Shown: positions 1 through 9,092, counted from the first letter of the stretch. The stretch: 45,510 nt of DNA from UMGS1781 sp045650705 (GCA_045650705.1 JAZRRK010000001.1:1-45510), one strand, 5' to 3'. Numbers and translations: made by a program. Notes: generated from the letters alone by a model not told the origin.

Positions 1-684
1 TTATTAAGGTCTAGAAATAAAACACAAATAATAGAAGAAGAGAGTATTGATGAAGAAAAATTAGAAGAACAATTTGATGTAATGTTTAATAATGAAGAAA
101 ATGATTATATAAAAACTCAATTTCATATAACAGATGAGAAATCAGGAAAATATTTAATAAATGCTCATATTCCAGAAGTTATTTTAGATAATGAAAATGC
201 GCAACAGATAAATAACGAAATACAAGAAATTTTTATAAAGAAATTACTTGAGATAGGACAAGAAAGCAAAGTATATACAATATATAACCTAGATTATTGT
301 ACAGCGATAAATGACAACATCCTATCTTTAGCAATAAAATGTGTATTAAAAGATGGAGAAAAACCTCAAAGGACAATAATAAAAACATATAATTATGATT
401 TAGAGGAAAACAGAAAAGTTGAAATAACAGAGTTAATTCCAAAGGAAAGTATGGAAAAGATTCAAACAAAGATAAATGAAAGAATAGAAAAAGAAATAAA
501 GAGAGAAGAGACAATAATAGAGCAAGGATTTAATGTGTATAGAAGAGATGCTGAAAGCGAGGTATATAAATTAGAGAATTCCACAGAGTTCTACGTAACA
601 GAAGAAAATATTATATATATTGTTTATTGTTATGGAAATAATAATTATACAAGTGAGATAGATTTAATAATTACAAAATTATAA
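1..684 (+). CDS. C-terminal part of a secreted or membrane-anchored protein, DUF3298/PdaC-like (partial)
   Basis: The reading frame is open from base 1, so this is the 3' part (227 codons) of a gene that begins outside the window. The visible part starts with an acidic linker rich in E and D. An alpha/beta domain follows in which a THFHIT-like strand, a long charged helix ending in IFIKKLLEIG, an Y-N-Y-D-L strand and a closing helix (KIQTKINERIEKEI) are followed by FYVTEENIIYIVYCYG. This order resembles the DUF4163/DUF3298 module found at the C terminus of Clostridia RsiV-type anti-sigma factors and peptidoglycan deacetylases, where it lies outside the membrane. The family call is from pattern memory and is moderate at best. 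The N terminus, where a membrane anchor would lie, is not in the window. A strong terminator follows 25 bases after the stop. Confidence 0.6.
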   Translation, partial: LLRSRNKTQIIEEESIDEEKLEEQFDVMFNNEENDYIKTQFHITDEKSGKYLINAHIPEVILDNENAQQINNEIQEIFIKKLLEIGQESKVYTIYNLDYCTAINDNILSLAIKCVLKDGEKPQRTIIKTYNYDLEENRKVEITELIPKESMEKIQTKINERIEKEIKREETIIEQGFNVYRRDAESEVYKLENSTEFYVTEENIIYIVYCYGNNNYTSEIDLIITKL

Positions 685-709
685 AAAGAAAATTTATAAA
701 AATCAATAA

Positions 710-738
710 GGCCAAAGTGTTTTATACTTTGGCCTTTT
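710..738 (+). terminator. Intrinsic terminator between convergent genes
   Basis: GGCCAAAGT pairs with ACTTTGGCC around a short AT loop and is followed by TTTT. It lies between two convergent genes, and the complementary strand also shows a U-rich stretch, so it probably serves both. Confidence 0.85.
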
Positions 739-742
739 AATA

Positions 743-1858
743 TTAATTATTGTAATCATTGATTGTACCTTTATTGAATCTAAATAATTTTTTAATTTTC
801 TTAATAAATATATTAACAAAATAAAATATATCTTTAGTCTGCTCTGTAATTGTTAATGCAGTACATTCTTCTTTGAACAGACTAATTTCGCCATATTTAA
901 TAATTTCTTCTTTTTTATTTTCTAAGGCATTCATTAAATCACAATAGAAATCATTATAAAATGTATAGCCTTTACAAGTTCCTATAATATTTTTAAAATT
1001 ATATAATTTATGTTTAAAACTCTGTAAATCATCTAAATTGCGAATATTATTAAATTCACAAAAGAAACAATTTCGTATAATAAAATTTTGGATATTAAAA
1101 AATAACTTAGTTATACTCTTTTTTTGATTTGTAATAATATCATTTAATTCTTTTATATCATTAACCTTTTCTGTATGTTCTAATTCACTGATATAACAAG
1201 AAAGTTCATTTTCTAAATGTAATAATTTATCCAATTGTCTGGCAATACGATTATATATTCGTTTATTAAATTTAGCTATAAATGTATTTTTAAATACATC
1301 ATTACTATTTAAAGTACTATGATATAAAGGATAAGTGCCTGTAAAATAAGAAAGTTCATAAACAAGAGTACACTCAAGAGGATAATAGTTAGGACTAATT
1401 GTATTAATTGAAATATCAAAATATTTTTCCTCTGTTAAATCAGACATATTAGCTTCTGAAGCCATAAGTTGTACAGATGCTTCATTTAATGCCAATCCAG
1501 TTGTATAAGATGTTAAACCTACAAATTTATCTTTATTAAACAATCTTTTTTCTTGTATAAAATGAATACATTCATGCATAGCAACTTCAGGAATTGATGA
1601 GAATTCCAAATTTTCATTTATATATATAGAGTTTGCATAAGATAAATATTTTGCACCACTGCTATCCGCAGGCATTGAAGCTGTATACATATTTAAAGAG
1701 CAAAAAGAATTATAAAGAGCTTGTCTATCTAAATCATGTTCAGGAAAAGCCAAACATAATTTAATAGCAATATCTTTTGCAATAGTTTTAATTTGATTAC
1801 TATCAAATTCTTTAATATTACTAATTCCTTCCTTTTTCAATAAATAATCTATACTCAT
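743..1858 (-). CDS. Putative zinc metallopeptidase-like protein (HECIH motif), unknown family
   Basis: A 371-residue protein that I do not recognise at family level. Near residue 100 it has AMHECIHFIQEK, a classic HExxH zinc-binding signature. About 25-30 residues later comes ALNEASVQLMASEA, which supplies a glutamate as expected for the third ligand of gluzincin-type peptidases. The C-terminal half is helical and charged and carries several cysteines (NCFFCEF, GTCKGYTFYNDFYC). There is no signal peptide or membrane helix, so it is probably cytosolic. Start: the ATG at 1858 has AAGGAG seven bases upstream. A longer frame to 1906 would run through the probable -10 box at 1895-1900 and is rejected. 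Monocistronic, convergent with the gene at 1-684. Peptidase activity is inference from the motif only. Confidence 0.6.
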   Translation of the reverse strand: MSIDYLLKKEGISNIKEFDSNQIKTIAKDIAIKLCLAFPEHDLDRQALYNSFCSLNMYTASMPADSSGAKYLSYANSIYINENLEFSSIPEVAMHECIHFIQEKRLFNKDKFVGLTSYTTGLALNEASVQLMASEANMSDLTEEKYFDISINTISPNYYPLECTLVYELSYFTGTYPLYHSTLNSNDVFKNTFIAKFNKRIYNRIARQLDKLLHLENELSCYISELEHTEKVNDIKELNDIITNQKKSITKLFFNIQNFIIRNCFFCEFNNIRNLDDLQSFKHKLYNFKNIIGTCKGYTFYNDFYCDLMNALENKKEEIIKYGEISLFKEECTALTITEQTKDIFYFVNIFIKKIKKLFRFNKGTINDYNN

Positions 1859-1894
1859 TGGTAGCTCCTTTTTAAAATTCATTTGTTCACAATT

Positions 1895-1961
1895 ATTATA
1901 CAACAAAACAAGTGAAAAAATATTACAATTACATTAAATTTATATTACAAAAATATTACAA
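1895..1961 (-). promoter_or_regulatory. Promoter region of the HECIH gene with three TATTACAA repeats
   Basis: On the minus strand a TATAAT hexamer lies at 1900-1895, ahead of the gene starting at 1858; no good -35 is seen. Just upstream the octamer TATTACAA (plus-strand reading) occurs at 1921, 1943 and 1954, i.e. 22 and 11 bases apart, so on one helical face. This suggests an operator array, but the AT-rich background makes chance repeats more likely. Confidence 0.4.
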
Positions 1962-2046
1962 TAGCTTAAAAATGTCATAAAAATGTAAAAAAAGCCGAAA
2001 AAGGCTAAAAAACAGCAAAGAATGCAAAACATAAAGGGATATGGAA

Positions 2047-2075
2047 TTGACTATATGAAAAATATATAGCATAAT
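2047..2075 (+). promoter_or_regulatory. SigA-type promoter of the surface protease gene
   Basis: TTGACT at 2047-2052, 17-base spacer, CATAAT at 2070-2075. The predicted start of transcription near 2082 lies downstream of the ATG at 2080 and upstream of the AAAGGAG at 2099. This supports translation from 2116. Confidence 0.7.
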
Positions 2076-2115
2076 AAATATGAGTAAATATATGTATACA
2101 AAGGAGTTTTATAGA

Positions 2116-4858
2116 ATGATAAGAAGAAAAAAGAAAAGAATTTTAATATCTATAATTATATTATTAATAATAGCTATTGTTGCAATAGGAATAGTATTTG
2201 TAGTAAATAATAATAGAGATAAAAAAGAAGAAAATATAGAAACCGAAAATATTAGCTTTAAAACTAAATCATTAATATTAAAAACAGAAAATGAAATTGG
2301 TGATACATATGATGCAATATATGTAGAAGAATTAATGGAAAACATGTATGTCCTAGAATATGAAACAGAAGAAGCAACTAAAAACGCATATGAGAAATTA
2401 AAAAAGAGAAAAGACATCGAATATGTAAATCCAAATAAAGAGTATAAGATGAATAGTATAACAGAAAGAATAATTGCGTATGAAAATAATAATGGAGATC
2501 TGGTACCATTTTCTTGGGGCGCCACAGCTATGGGGTTAGATATATTACAACAAAATATTGATTTAAAAAGCTCTGTAGAAACTGTTAAAATAGCTGTTAT
2601 AGATTCAGGATTAGATGTAGAACATGACGTAATAACCCAATTATATGCAGATGCAATATCAGAGAAAAGATATAATGCTATTGACAACGGAACAGATATT
2701 ACAGATGTAAATATCAAAGGACACGGCACGATGATGACAGGAGCTATATTAGATGGAGCTCCAAAAAACATAGAAATAATACCAGTAAAAGTTTTTGATA
2801 CAGAGATAACCACAACAATGGCTATACTTATAAAGGGGATTAACTATGCAATTGAACAAAATGTTGATATCATAAATATGAGTTTAGGAACAGAAGACAA
2901 TTCAGGGAATGCAAACTATACAGCTTTAGAAGAAGCAATTCAAAAAGCTATAGATGCAGGAATTATTGTTGTGGCAGCAACAGGAAATGGAGGAGAAGAT
3001 TATATTGCAGATAATATGGATCCTATAGGATTTGAAAGTTATCCAGCAGAAATCCCAGATGTAATTGCAGTAGGAGCAGTAAAAAATGGATTAATAGAGT
3101 TAGATGAAAATCGGTCAAATATTAAATGAAATTACAGAATATTATAAACCAAGTAATAATGATTTAACTGTTACTACATTCTCTAATTATGGAAGTGCTG
3201 TTGATTTTGTAACACCTGGAGAGTCTCTTGTTTTAATAGCGCCAACAAGTATTTTTAGCTCTGGTTGGGCAATAGGGGGAGGAACTTCACAGGCAACAGC
3301 ATATATGACCTCGGCTATTTCAAATATTTTATCTTACAATAATAATTTTACAAATGATGAAGTTTATGAAATTTTAGAATATTATGCAGAAGACTTAGGT
3401 GATGCAGGAAAAGATGTATATTATGGAAATGGATTTGTAAATTTCAATAATATGCAAGAATGTATTTGTGGTAGTGAAAATTGTGACGAAATATACTGTT
3501 TTGGATGTACAAGCTCAGAGTGTATATATCATGAAACATCAGAAAAAGTATTAGAAAGTATAGAGTTAACAACAAATGGAGTAAAAACAGAATACACAGA
3601 AGGAGAAAAATTTGATAAAACAGGATTAGTAGTAACAGCAAAATATAATGATGGAACTAGTGCAGAAGTAACAGATTATGAATATAGTCCAAAAGGAGAA
3701 CTAACAACATCTGATACAAAAGTAACAATAACATATCAAGGAAAAACAGCAGAAATAATAATAACAGTAAAAGCAAAACCAGTAGTTCAAAATCCAACCT
3801 TATCAGAGATAGAATTAAATACAAATGCAGTAAGAAAAGAATACACAGAAGGAGAAAAAATTGATATAACAGGCTTAATAGTAACAGCAAAATATAGTGA
3901 TGGAACAGAAAAAATTATAGATAAAACTAATTATTCTAGTTTTCCAATAACAGAACTAACAACAGAGAATAATAAAATAACAATATCATATACAGAGGAT
4001 GGAATTACAAAAACTGCATATATTGAGATAACAGTAAAAGCAAAACAAGCAGTACCAGAAAAAACATTACAAAGTATAGAATTAATTACAAATGCAGTAA
4101 GAACAGAATATACAGAAGGAGAAAAATTCGACAAAACAGGCTTAATAGTAACAGCAAAATACAGCGATGGAAGCAGGGGAGTAGTAACAGATTATACACA
4201 TAGCCCAGAAGGAGAATTAACAACATCAGATACAAAAGTAACAATAACATATCAAGATAAAACAGCAGAAATAGGAATAATAGTAAAAGCAAAACAAACA
4301 GTAGAAAAAACAGTACAAAGTATAGGAATAACAACAAGACCAAACAAAACAACATATACAGAAGGAGAAAAGTTTGATAAAACAGGAATGGTAGTAACAG
4401 CAACATATAGTGATGGAACCAGCAAAGTTGTAACAAATTATGAATACGGTCCAACAGGGGAATTAACAACAAATAATGATAAAATAACAATATCATATGT
4501 AGAAAATGGAATAACAAAAACAACATATATTAATATAACAGTAAATGCTAAACAACCTGATAATCAAGGAAATAACAACAATAGCAATCAAACAAATAAT
4601 CAAAATAATAATCAAAACAATAATCAGAATAATAGTCAGAATAATGGTCAAACTAATAACAATTCCTCAGGCAATACAAACAACAATAATACAAATAATA
4701 GTGGAACGGTACAAAATATAACAGTAGAGAAAGATAATACAGTAAAAGATGGTAATATAGCAAATACTGGAGTAGAGGAAATTATAATGCCGATAGCTAT
4801 AATTAGCATAATAGTTGTAGTGGCAGTTATTGGAAATATAAAATATAAAGATATATAA
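2116..4858 (+). CDS. Subtilisin-like (S8) surface protease with Ig-like repeats; +1 frameshift at CGG 3112
   Basis: Secreted serine protease held at the cell surface, encoded in two frames: 2116-3111, then 3113-4858 after skipping C3112, 913 residues in all. Order: N-terminal membrane anchor (ILISIIILLIIAIVAIGIVF), I9-like propeptide, S8 domain with D163 (AVIDSG), H203 (GHGTMMTG) and S391 (GGTSQATA). A short Cys-rich segment and four bacterial Ig-like repeats of about 75-85 residues (each with EYTEGEKFDKTGL-type strands) follow. Then comes an N/Q-rich linker and IANTG followed by a hydrophobic stretch and a short KYKDI tail, like a variant sorting signal. Asp and His lie before the shift and Ser after it, so the enzyme can work only if the frames are joined. 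Start at 2116 rests on AAAGGAG nine to ten bases upstream and on the promoter position. A simple frameshift mutation is the alternative; see the CGG finding. Confidence 0.88.
3112..3114 (+). other. CGG frameshift site 1 (S8 protease)
   Basis: In frame with the upstream half the bases read GAT GAA AAT CGG TCA and end at TGA 3127-3129. Skipping C3112 gives AAT, then GGT CAA ATA, which opens the 582-codon downstream frame. The only in-frame CGG in this gene is the joint itself. Confidence 0.8.
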
Positions 4859-4860
4859 CA

Positions 4861-4890
4861 AATAAGCTAGGGAAACCTAGCTTATTTCTT
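4861..4890 (+). terminator. Terminator of the protease gene
   Basis: AATAAGCTAGG and CCTAGCTTATT form a perfect 11-bp stem with a GAAA loop, followed by TTCTT. It starts two bases after the stop codon. Confidence 0.85.
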
Positions 4891-4950
4891 ATTGCGCGCC
4901 TCCGGCTACTCAAGGGTCGACCTCATTTACAATCTATATTATTTAAGTTT
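4888..4950 (-). repeat. Partial copy (A) of the 170-bp structured repeat
   Basis: Read on the minus strand this carries AATAATATAGATT, then GAGGTCGACCCTTGAG and TAGCCGGAGGCG. It is the left half of the element found complete at 18478-18646 and 19858-20030. The right half is missing, so it is truncated, and its outer flank has no partner arm. It abuts the protease terminator. Confidence 0.7.
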
Positions 4951-4996
4951 GGACTGAAGAGTATCTCTATTAGAAATGTCACTTTTAAGTAAAACC

Positions 4997-5025
4997 TTGA
5001 AAAAGTTTAAAAATGCTGATATAAT
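4997..5025 (+). promoter_or_regulatory. Promoter of mreD-mrdA-minC
   Basis: TTGAAA at 4997-5002, 17-base spacer, TATAAT at 5020-5025, 23 bases before the mreD start. Confidence 0.8.
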
Positions 5026-5048
5026 AATGACTGGAAAAAGGAGAAAAA

Positions 5049-5582
5049 ATGAAAAAAGCATTTGTTATTATACTATTCTTTATGGCTTTCTTGTTAATAT
5101 ATTTTTTACAAGCTAATTTCTTTAGTTGGTACAATATAGCAGGAATTAAGCCAAATTTATTTATAATTTTTACTTTATTTATAGGGTTATATTTAGGCAA
5201 AAATTACGGATTTGCTATTGGTGTAATATTCGGAATTATACTAGATCTATTTATAGGAAAAAGAATAGGGTTAAATGGCATAGCTTTAGGAATATCTGGA
5301 ATGATAGGTGGTATTTTAGACAAAAGCTTTTCAAAAGAAAGCAGAATAACTTCTATGTTTATGGCAATGGTAGTAACAATACTATGCGAAATTATAAATT
5401 ATACATTGCAAATAATTTTATTAGAAGCAGTTCCTATATTTTCAGAATTTATGTATATAATTATAATAGAAGCAATATATAATGCAATTTTAGTTATAAT
5501 TTTATATCCTTTAATACAAAAGTTAGGGAATAAAACAGAAGAAATATTTACAGAGAATAAATCTTTAATTAAATACTATTAA
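5049..5582 (+). CDS. mreD: Rod shape-determining protein MreD
   Basis: A 177-residue integral membrane protein with five to six hydrophobic helices, a normal size for MreD. The second helix region has the family-typical GIKPNLFIIFTLFIGLYLG segment, followed by GFAIGVIFGIILDLF (the G..G...DL pattern of MreD) and GLNGIALGISGMIGG. MreD links the MreB cytoskeleton to wall synthesis in the elongation complex. AAAGGAG precedes the ATG by six bases. It is the first gene after a strong promoter and is followed 11 bases later by its usual partner, penicillin-binding protein 2. Unusually, mreB and mreC do not precede it here. Confidence 0.9.
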   Translation: MKKAFVIILFFMAFLLIYFLQANFFSWYNIAGIKPNLFIIFTLFIGLYLGKNYGFAIGVIFGIILDLFIGKRIGLNGIALGISGMIGGILDKSFSKESRITSMFMAMVVTILCEIINYTLQIILLEAVPIFSEFMYIIIIEAIYNAILVIILYPLIQKLGNKTEEIFTENKSLIKYY

Positions 5583-5593
5583 AGGAGGTTAAT

Positions 5594-7666
5594 TTGGCTA
5601 ATTTAGACAAAAAAAATGTTAGGTACAATATTTTAACAATACTAGTTTATATTATAGGTATAATTTTGGTAATTCAATTATTTAACCTGCAAATAGTGCA
5701 TGGAGAAGAATACCTAGAAACAGCAAACTCTAGGTTAACTAGAGAAACCGTAATAAAAGCAGCAAGAGGAAATATATTAGACTGTAATGGGAATTTGTTG
5801 GCTGGTACTAAAATTAGATATTCCTTAAAAATATATAGGAGTAAAATAGAAAATAGCGATTTAAATAGAACAATACTTGATACAATAAAAGTTTTAGAAA
5901 ATAATGGAGATTCATATAAAGATGAATTCCCAATAAACCTAAATCCAATTTCATATACTTATAATAATGATAAAATTCAAAACTGGTTAGAAACAAATGA
6001 ATTAGAAACAAATTTAACAGCAGAGGAAGCATTAAATGAATATATAAATAAATATGAACTAAATAATTATTCAATAGAAGATGCTAGAAAAATAATATCA
6101 ATAAGATATGGTATAGAAAAAAATGGATATAGTAGTATGAGAGGCTACGAAATATCAGACAATATTAGTCAAGAGAGTGTAGCGCAGTTTGAAGAAATGA
6201 ATGGCAGATTTCCAGGAATCTCCATTGGTTATGAACCAATTAGAAACTACTATTATGGGAGTTTAGCATCACATACTATAGGATATGTTGGAAATATAAA
6301 TAGTGAGGAATATAAAAATAATACAGGATATTCATTAGATGACTACATTGGAAAGACTGGTATAGAATATGTATGTGAGAAATATTTAAAAGGTACAGAT
6401 GGAATAAAGCAAACTGATATGTCAATTGATGGAACAACAACAGGAGAATATATAATACAAGAAGCAGTAAAAGGCTCAGATGTAGTATTGACAATAGATG
6501 CAAAAGTACAACAAGTAGCGGAAGAATCATTAAAAAATAATATAGAAAAAATAAATAATGGTGAATTTGGAGAAAAAAGAGAAGTAGATACAGGATCTGC
6601 AGTTGTTGTAAATGTAAAAACAGGAGAGATAATAGCATTAGTTAGTTATCCTGATTATGAGCCACAACTATTTGTTGATGGAATATCGGTAGACAAATGG
6701 AATGAATATACTGAGGAAGGTAAAAGCGCATTGCTAAATAGAACAATGCAAAGTGCATATGCTCCAGGTTCAATTTTTAAAATGGTGCCAGCTATTGCAG
6801 GATTAGAGACAAATAAAATTACAAAAAATGAATTGATAAATTGTACAGGAATTTATTCTGGAGGGTATAATCCAAGATGTTGGCATTACACAACATATGG
6901 AACAGGGCATGGTAACTTAAATGTATCACAAGCAATACAGAAATCATGTAACTGTTACTTTTATGAAGTAGGCACAAGAATTGGAATAGATACAATAGAA
7001 CAATATGCGACTTATTTTGGCCTAGGTAAAAAAACAAATATAGAATTACCAGGAGAAGTATCTGGGACTTTAGCAGGCAAGACATTATATAATAGACTAG
7101 GACAAACCTGGTATTATGGAAATACATTATCTGCTGTTATAGGTCAAGCTGAAAATAATTTTACCCCATTACAAATGGCAAGATATATTGCAATGTTAAC
7201 AAATGGGGGAAAACAAGTTGATATAACAATAATAAAAGACATTATAAAAAATAATGGTACTACAGTAGATAAAACAGAACTTGAAAACTTTATTAATAAA
7301 AGGTTAGGATTAAAACAAGAAAATTTACAGGACTTAAATATAAAACAAGAAAATTTAGATGCAATATTAGAAGGTATGCAATCAGTTACAGAAGAAGGAG
7401 GAACTGCCTATTCAATATTTAGAGATTTTGATATAAAGATAGGAGGAAAAACAGGATCAGCTGAAGCAGGAGATAAAACGAATGCTTGGTTCGTAGGGTT
7501 TGCACCATATGATAATCCAGAAATAGCAGTTGTTGTATTTGTAGAAAATGGAGCACATGGATATTATAGTGCAGAAGTAACAAAAGAAATTATGGAAGCA
7601 TATTTTGGACTAAATGAAAATTTAGAAGAAGATAAAACTGCATTACCATATATCAATAGTAATTAA
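5594..7666 (+). CDS. mrdA: Penicillin-binding protein 2 (elongation transpeptidase)
   Basis: Class B penicillin-binding protein of 690 residues that cross-links peptidoglycan during cell elongation. One N-terminal membrane helix (ILTILVYIIGIILVIQLF) is followed by the dimerisation/pedestal domain with the conserved ARGNILDCNGNLLA and GIEYVCEKYLKGTDG segments. The transpeptidase domain has the nucleophile motif S393-I-F-K, S451-C-N and K619-T-G. The TTG start at 5594 has AAAGGAGG upstream with good spacing; no better in-frame ATG exists nearby. It lies between mreD and minC in an evident operon. The pedestal contains a low-complexity insertion (residues ~95-170), otherwise the length is typical. 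Confidence 0.95.
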   Translation: MANLDKKNVRYNILTILVYIIGIILVIQLFNLQIVHGEEYLETANSRLTRETVIKAARGNILDCNGNLLAGTKIRYSLKIYRSKIENSDLNRTILDTIKVLENNGDSYKDEFPINLNPISYTYNNDKIQNWLETNELETNLTAEEALNEYINKYELNNYSIEDARKIISIRYGIEKNGYSSMRGYEISDNISQESVAQFEEMNGRFPGISIGYEPIRNYYYGSLASHTIGYVGNINSEEYKNNTGYSLDDYIGKTGIEYVCEKYLKGTDGIKQTDMSIDGTTTGEYIIQEAVKGSDVVLTIDAKVQQVAEESLKNNIEKINNGEFGEKREVDTGSAVVVNVKTGEIIALVSYPDYEPQLFVDGISVDKWNEYTEEGKSALLNRTMQSAYAPGSIFKMVPAIAGLETNKITKNELINCTGIYSGGYNPRCWHYTTYGTGHGNLNVSQAIQKSCNCYFYEVGTRIGIDTIEQYATYFGLGKKTNIELPGEVSGTLAGKTLYNRLGQTWYYGNTLSAVIGQAENNFTPLQMARYIAMLTNGGKQVDITIIKDIIKNNGTTVDKTELENFINKRLGLKQENLQDLNIKQENLDAILEGMQSVTEEGGTAYSIFRDFDIKIGGKTGSAEAGDKTNAWFVGFAPYDNPEIAVVVFVENGAHGYYSAEVTKEIMEAYFGLNENLEEDKTALPYINSN

Positions 7667-7685
7667 GTAGAAGAGGAGAATGAAA

Positions 7686-8294
7686 ATGAAAAGTGTTTTA
7701 CTAGTAAATATGAAAAAAAATGAGATAATAATTAAAATTAATGACGAGTCAAATTATGAAAGTATATTAGAAACATTAGATAAGAAATTACCTGTTTTAA
7801 AAAAGTTGTATAAAGAAGCTAAGAATCCGATAAAAGTAACAGGAAAATTTTTGAAAGATAGAGAAATGGAAGAAATAAAAGATATAATAAAAAAAGAAAT
7901 AAATGTAGAGGTTAATTTTGAAAACGTTAATGAATTAGGTCTATATGGAATAAAAAAGACTTTTGAACAAAATGTTGAAAAATCAGAAACAACTTTTATA
8001 AAAGGTGGACTTAGATCAGGTCAAAGAATTGAATCTGAAGGTAGTTTAGTAATTTTAGGAGATGTTAATAGTGGCTCAGAAGTAATTGCAGGAGAAAATA
8101 TTGTAGTATTAGGAGTATTAAGAGGATTAGCTCATGCTGGTGCAAAAGGAAATAAAAAGGCAATAATTGCAAGCCATAAAATAGAATGTCCACAATTAAG
8201 AATAGCAAATATTTTAAAAGAAATAGAGAAGGAAGATATAGAAATATCAAAACAAATTGCATATGTGGAAGATGAAAAAATAATATTAGAATAA
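7686..8294 (+). CDS. minC: Septum site-determining protein MinC
   Basis: A 202-residue FtsZ-assembly inhibitor that keeps division away from the poles. Residues 1-95 form the N-terminal alpha/beta FtsZ-binding domain. The C-terminal part is the glycine-rich right-handed beta-helix, recognised by FIKGGLRSGQRIESEGSLVI, LGDVNSGSEVIAGENIVVLG and LRGLAHAGAKGN, ending in CPQLRIANI. GAGGAG lies seven bases before the ATG at 7686; the ATG at 7680 is too close to it. minD and minE normally follow; here the gene abuts the stop of a convergent gene with no gap, so MinD must be encoded elsewhere or be missing. Confidence 0.93.
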   Translation: MKSVLLVNMKKNEIIIKINDESNYESILETLDKKLPVLKKLYKEAKNPIKVTGKFLKDREMEEIKDIIKKEINVEVNFENVNELGLYGIKKTFEQNVEKSETTFIKGGLRSGQRIESEGSLVILGDVNSGSEVIAGENIVVLGVLRGLAHAGAKGNKKAIIASHKIECPQLRIANILKEIEKEDIEISKQIAYVEDEKIILE

Positions 8295-8477
8295 TTAAGA
8301 AAATAAAAGTAAAAGTAGAACAAAAAATAAAAATTGATCATTTATATTTTCTTTGTATAAACAAAAAAGTAGTGCTATTAGCAGTAGATCATCAGAGCTA
8401 AATTTATAGCCAAATAACTCAATAAAATCTGAGTTTGAGCCATTTAAAATATTAAATAAAAAATCATTTATTTGCAT
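8295..8477 (-). CDS. Small hydrophobic protein of unknown function (third gene of a three-gene set)
   Basis: A protein of 60 residues starting MQINDFLFNILNG and ending in a very hydrophobic segment (FLFFVLLLLLF) after DDLLLIALLFCLYKENI. It looks like a one- or two-helix membrane protein. The ATG at 8477 has GGTGAT just upstream and overlaps the end of the preceding gene by 14 bases, which suggests translational coupling. I do not recognise a named family. The arrangement with two short acidic proteins resembles a conserved clostridial cluster, but that is from memory and weak. Confidence 0.65.
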   Translation of the reverse strand: MQINDFLFNILNGSNSDFIELFGYKFSSDDLLLIALLFCLYKENINDQFLFFVLLLLLFS

Positions 8478-8805
8478 TATTATCACCATTAATAAGAGGT
8501 AAGATTTGTAGAATCTTACTCATCTGTATGTACTGATCCAATTTGCTTTGTCTACTTTCTTTTAAATAAGGTCTTAAAGATTGCAGTAAATTAGAACGAG
8601 GGTCATTAGAATTGTTCATTTTTTCAAATAGAGATTTCATTTTTAAGATAGTATCAATATCAATGTCAGAATTTGCACTACTAGAAGAACTAGTATTAGA
8701 GTTGTCATTATTAAGCATACCCATAATGTTATTAATCATATCTGGAGAAATGCTATCTTTATTTATATTAAGTTTTTCAAAAATATTAGATAAATCCTCG
8801 TTCAC
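8464..8805 (-). CDS. Small acidic helical protein of unknown function
   Basis: A protein of 113 residues, starting at GTG 8805 behind TGAGGAG (eight-base spacing). The first part (NIFEKLNI, SPDMINNIMGMLN) is helical. A serine/asparagine linker (NTSSSSSANSD) follows, then a second helical module (DTILKMKSLFEKMN) with DPRSNLLQSLRPYLKESRQSK. That last segment is the most conserved-looking part and may be the functional core. There are no membrane segments. It is the middle gene of an apparent operon 8999 to 8295. Function unknown. Confidence 0.7.
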   Translation of the reverse strand: MNEDLSNIFEKLNINKDSISPDMINNIMGMLNNDNSNTSSSSSANSDIDIDTILKMKSLFEKMNNSNDPRSNLLQSLRPYLKESRQSKLDQYIQMSKILQILPLINGDNNANK

Positions 8806-8843
8806 AATATAAACTCCTCATACAAAATTATAAATAAAATCAT

Positions 8844-8999
8844 TTAATTAGATGATTTTTTTATCTTATCCAAAATATCTCCAGTATTACTATTATTAAG
8901 AATTTTATTTGCTTTAGCAATTCCAGCTTCTAATTCTTTTTTATCCATTTTAGACAAAGCATTTAATAGTTTAGACATATCTATATTGTTATTATTCAT
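8844..8999 (-). CDS. Very small protein (51 residues), unknown, first gene of the set
   Basis: A short frame from ATG 8999 to TAA at 8844-8846. The product contains MSKLLNALSKMDKKELEAG followed by IAKANKILNN: two amphipathic helices with lysine/glutamate pairs, no signal peptide. AAAGGATGA precedes the ATG on the minus strand. It sits 38 bases before the next gene in the same direction, and the helix style matches that gene, which supports it as real. Function unknown. Confidence 0.65.
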   Translation of the reverse strand: MNNNNIDMSKLLNALSKMDKKELEAGIAKANKILNNSNTGDILDKIKKSSN

Positions 9000-9092
9000 C
9001 AATAAATCATCCTTTCCATATTGATATAATATTTATATAATTTAATATATGAATAATCACCCTAAATATGTGAATAAATAAATAAAAAAATG

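Noticed and set aside
3444..4526. Leucine-rich frames on the minus strand across the protease repeats and similar long frames opposite other genes
   Set aside because: They are complements of A-rich coding sequence, have no ribosome sites and encode low-complexity Leu/Phe strings.
6800..7130. A second gene on the minus strand inside mrdA
   Set aside because: It lies opposite the conserved transpeptidase core and has no ribosome site or recognisable motif.
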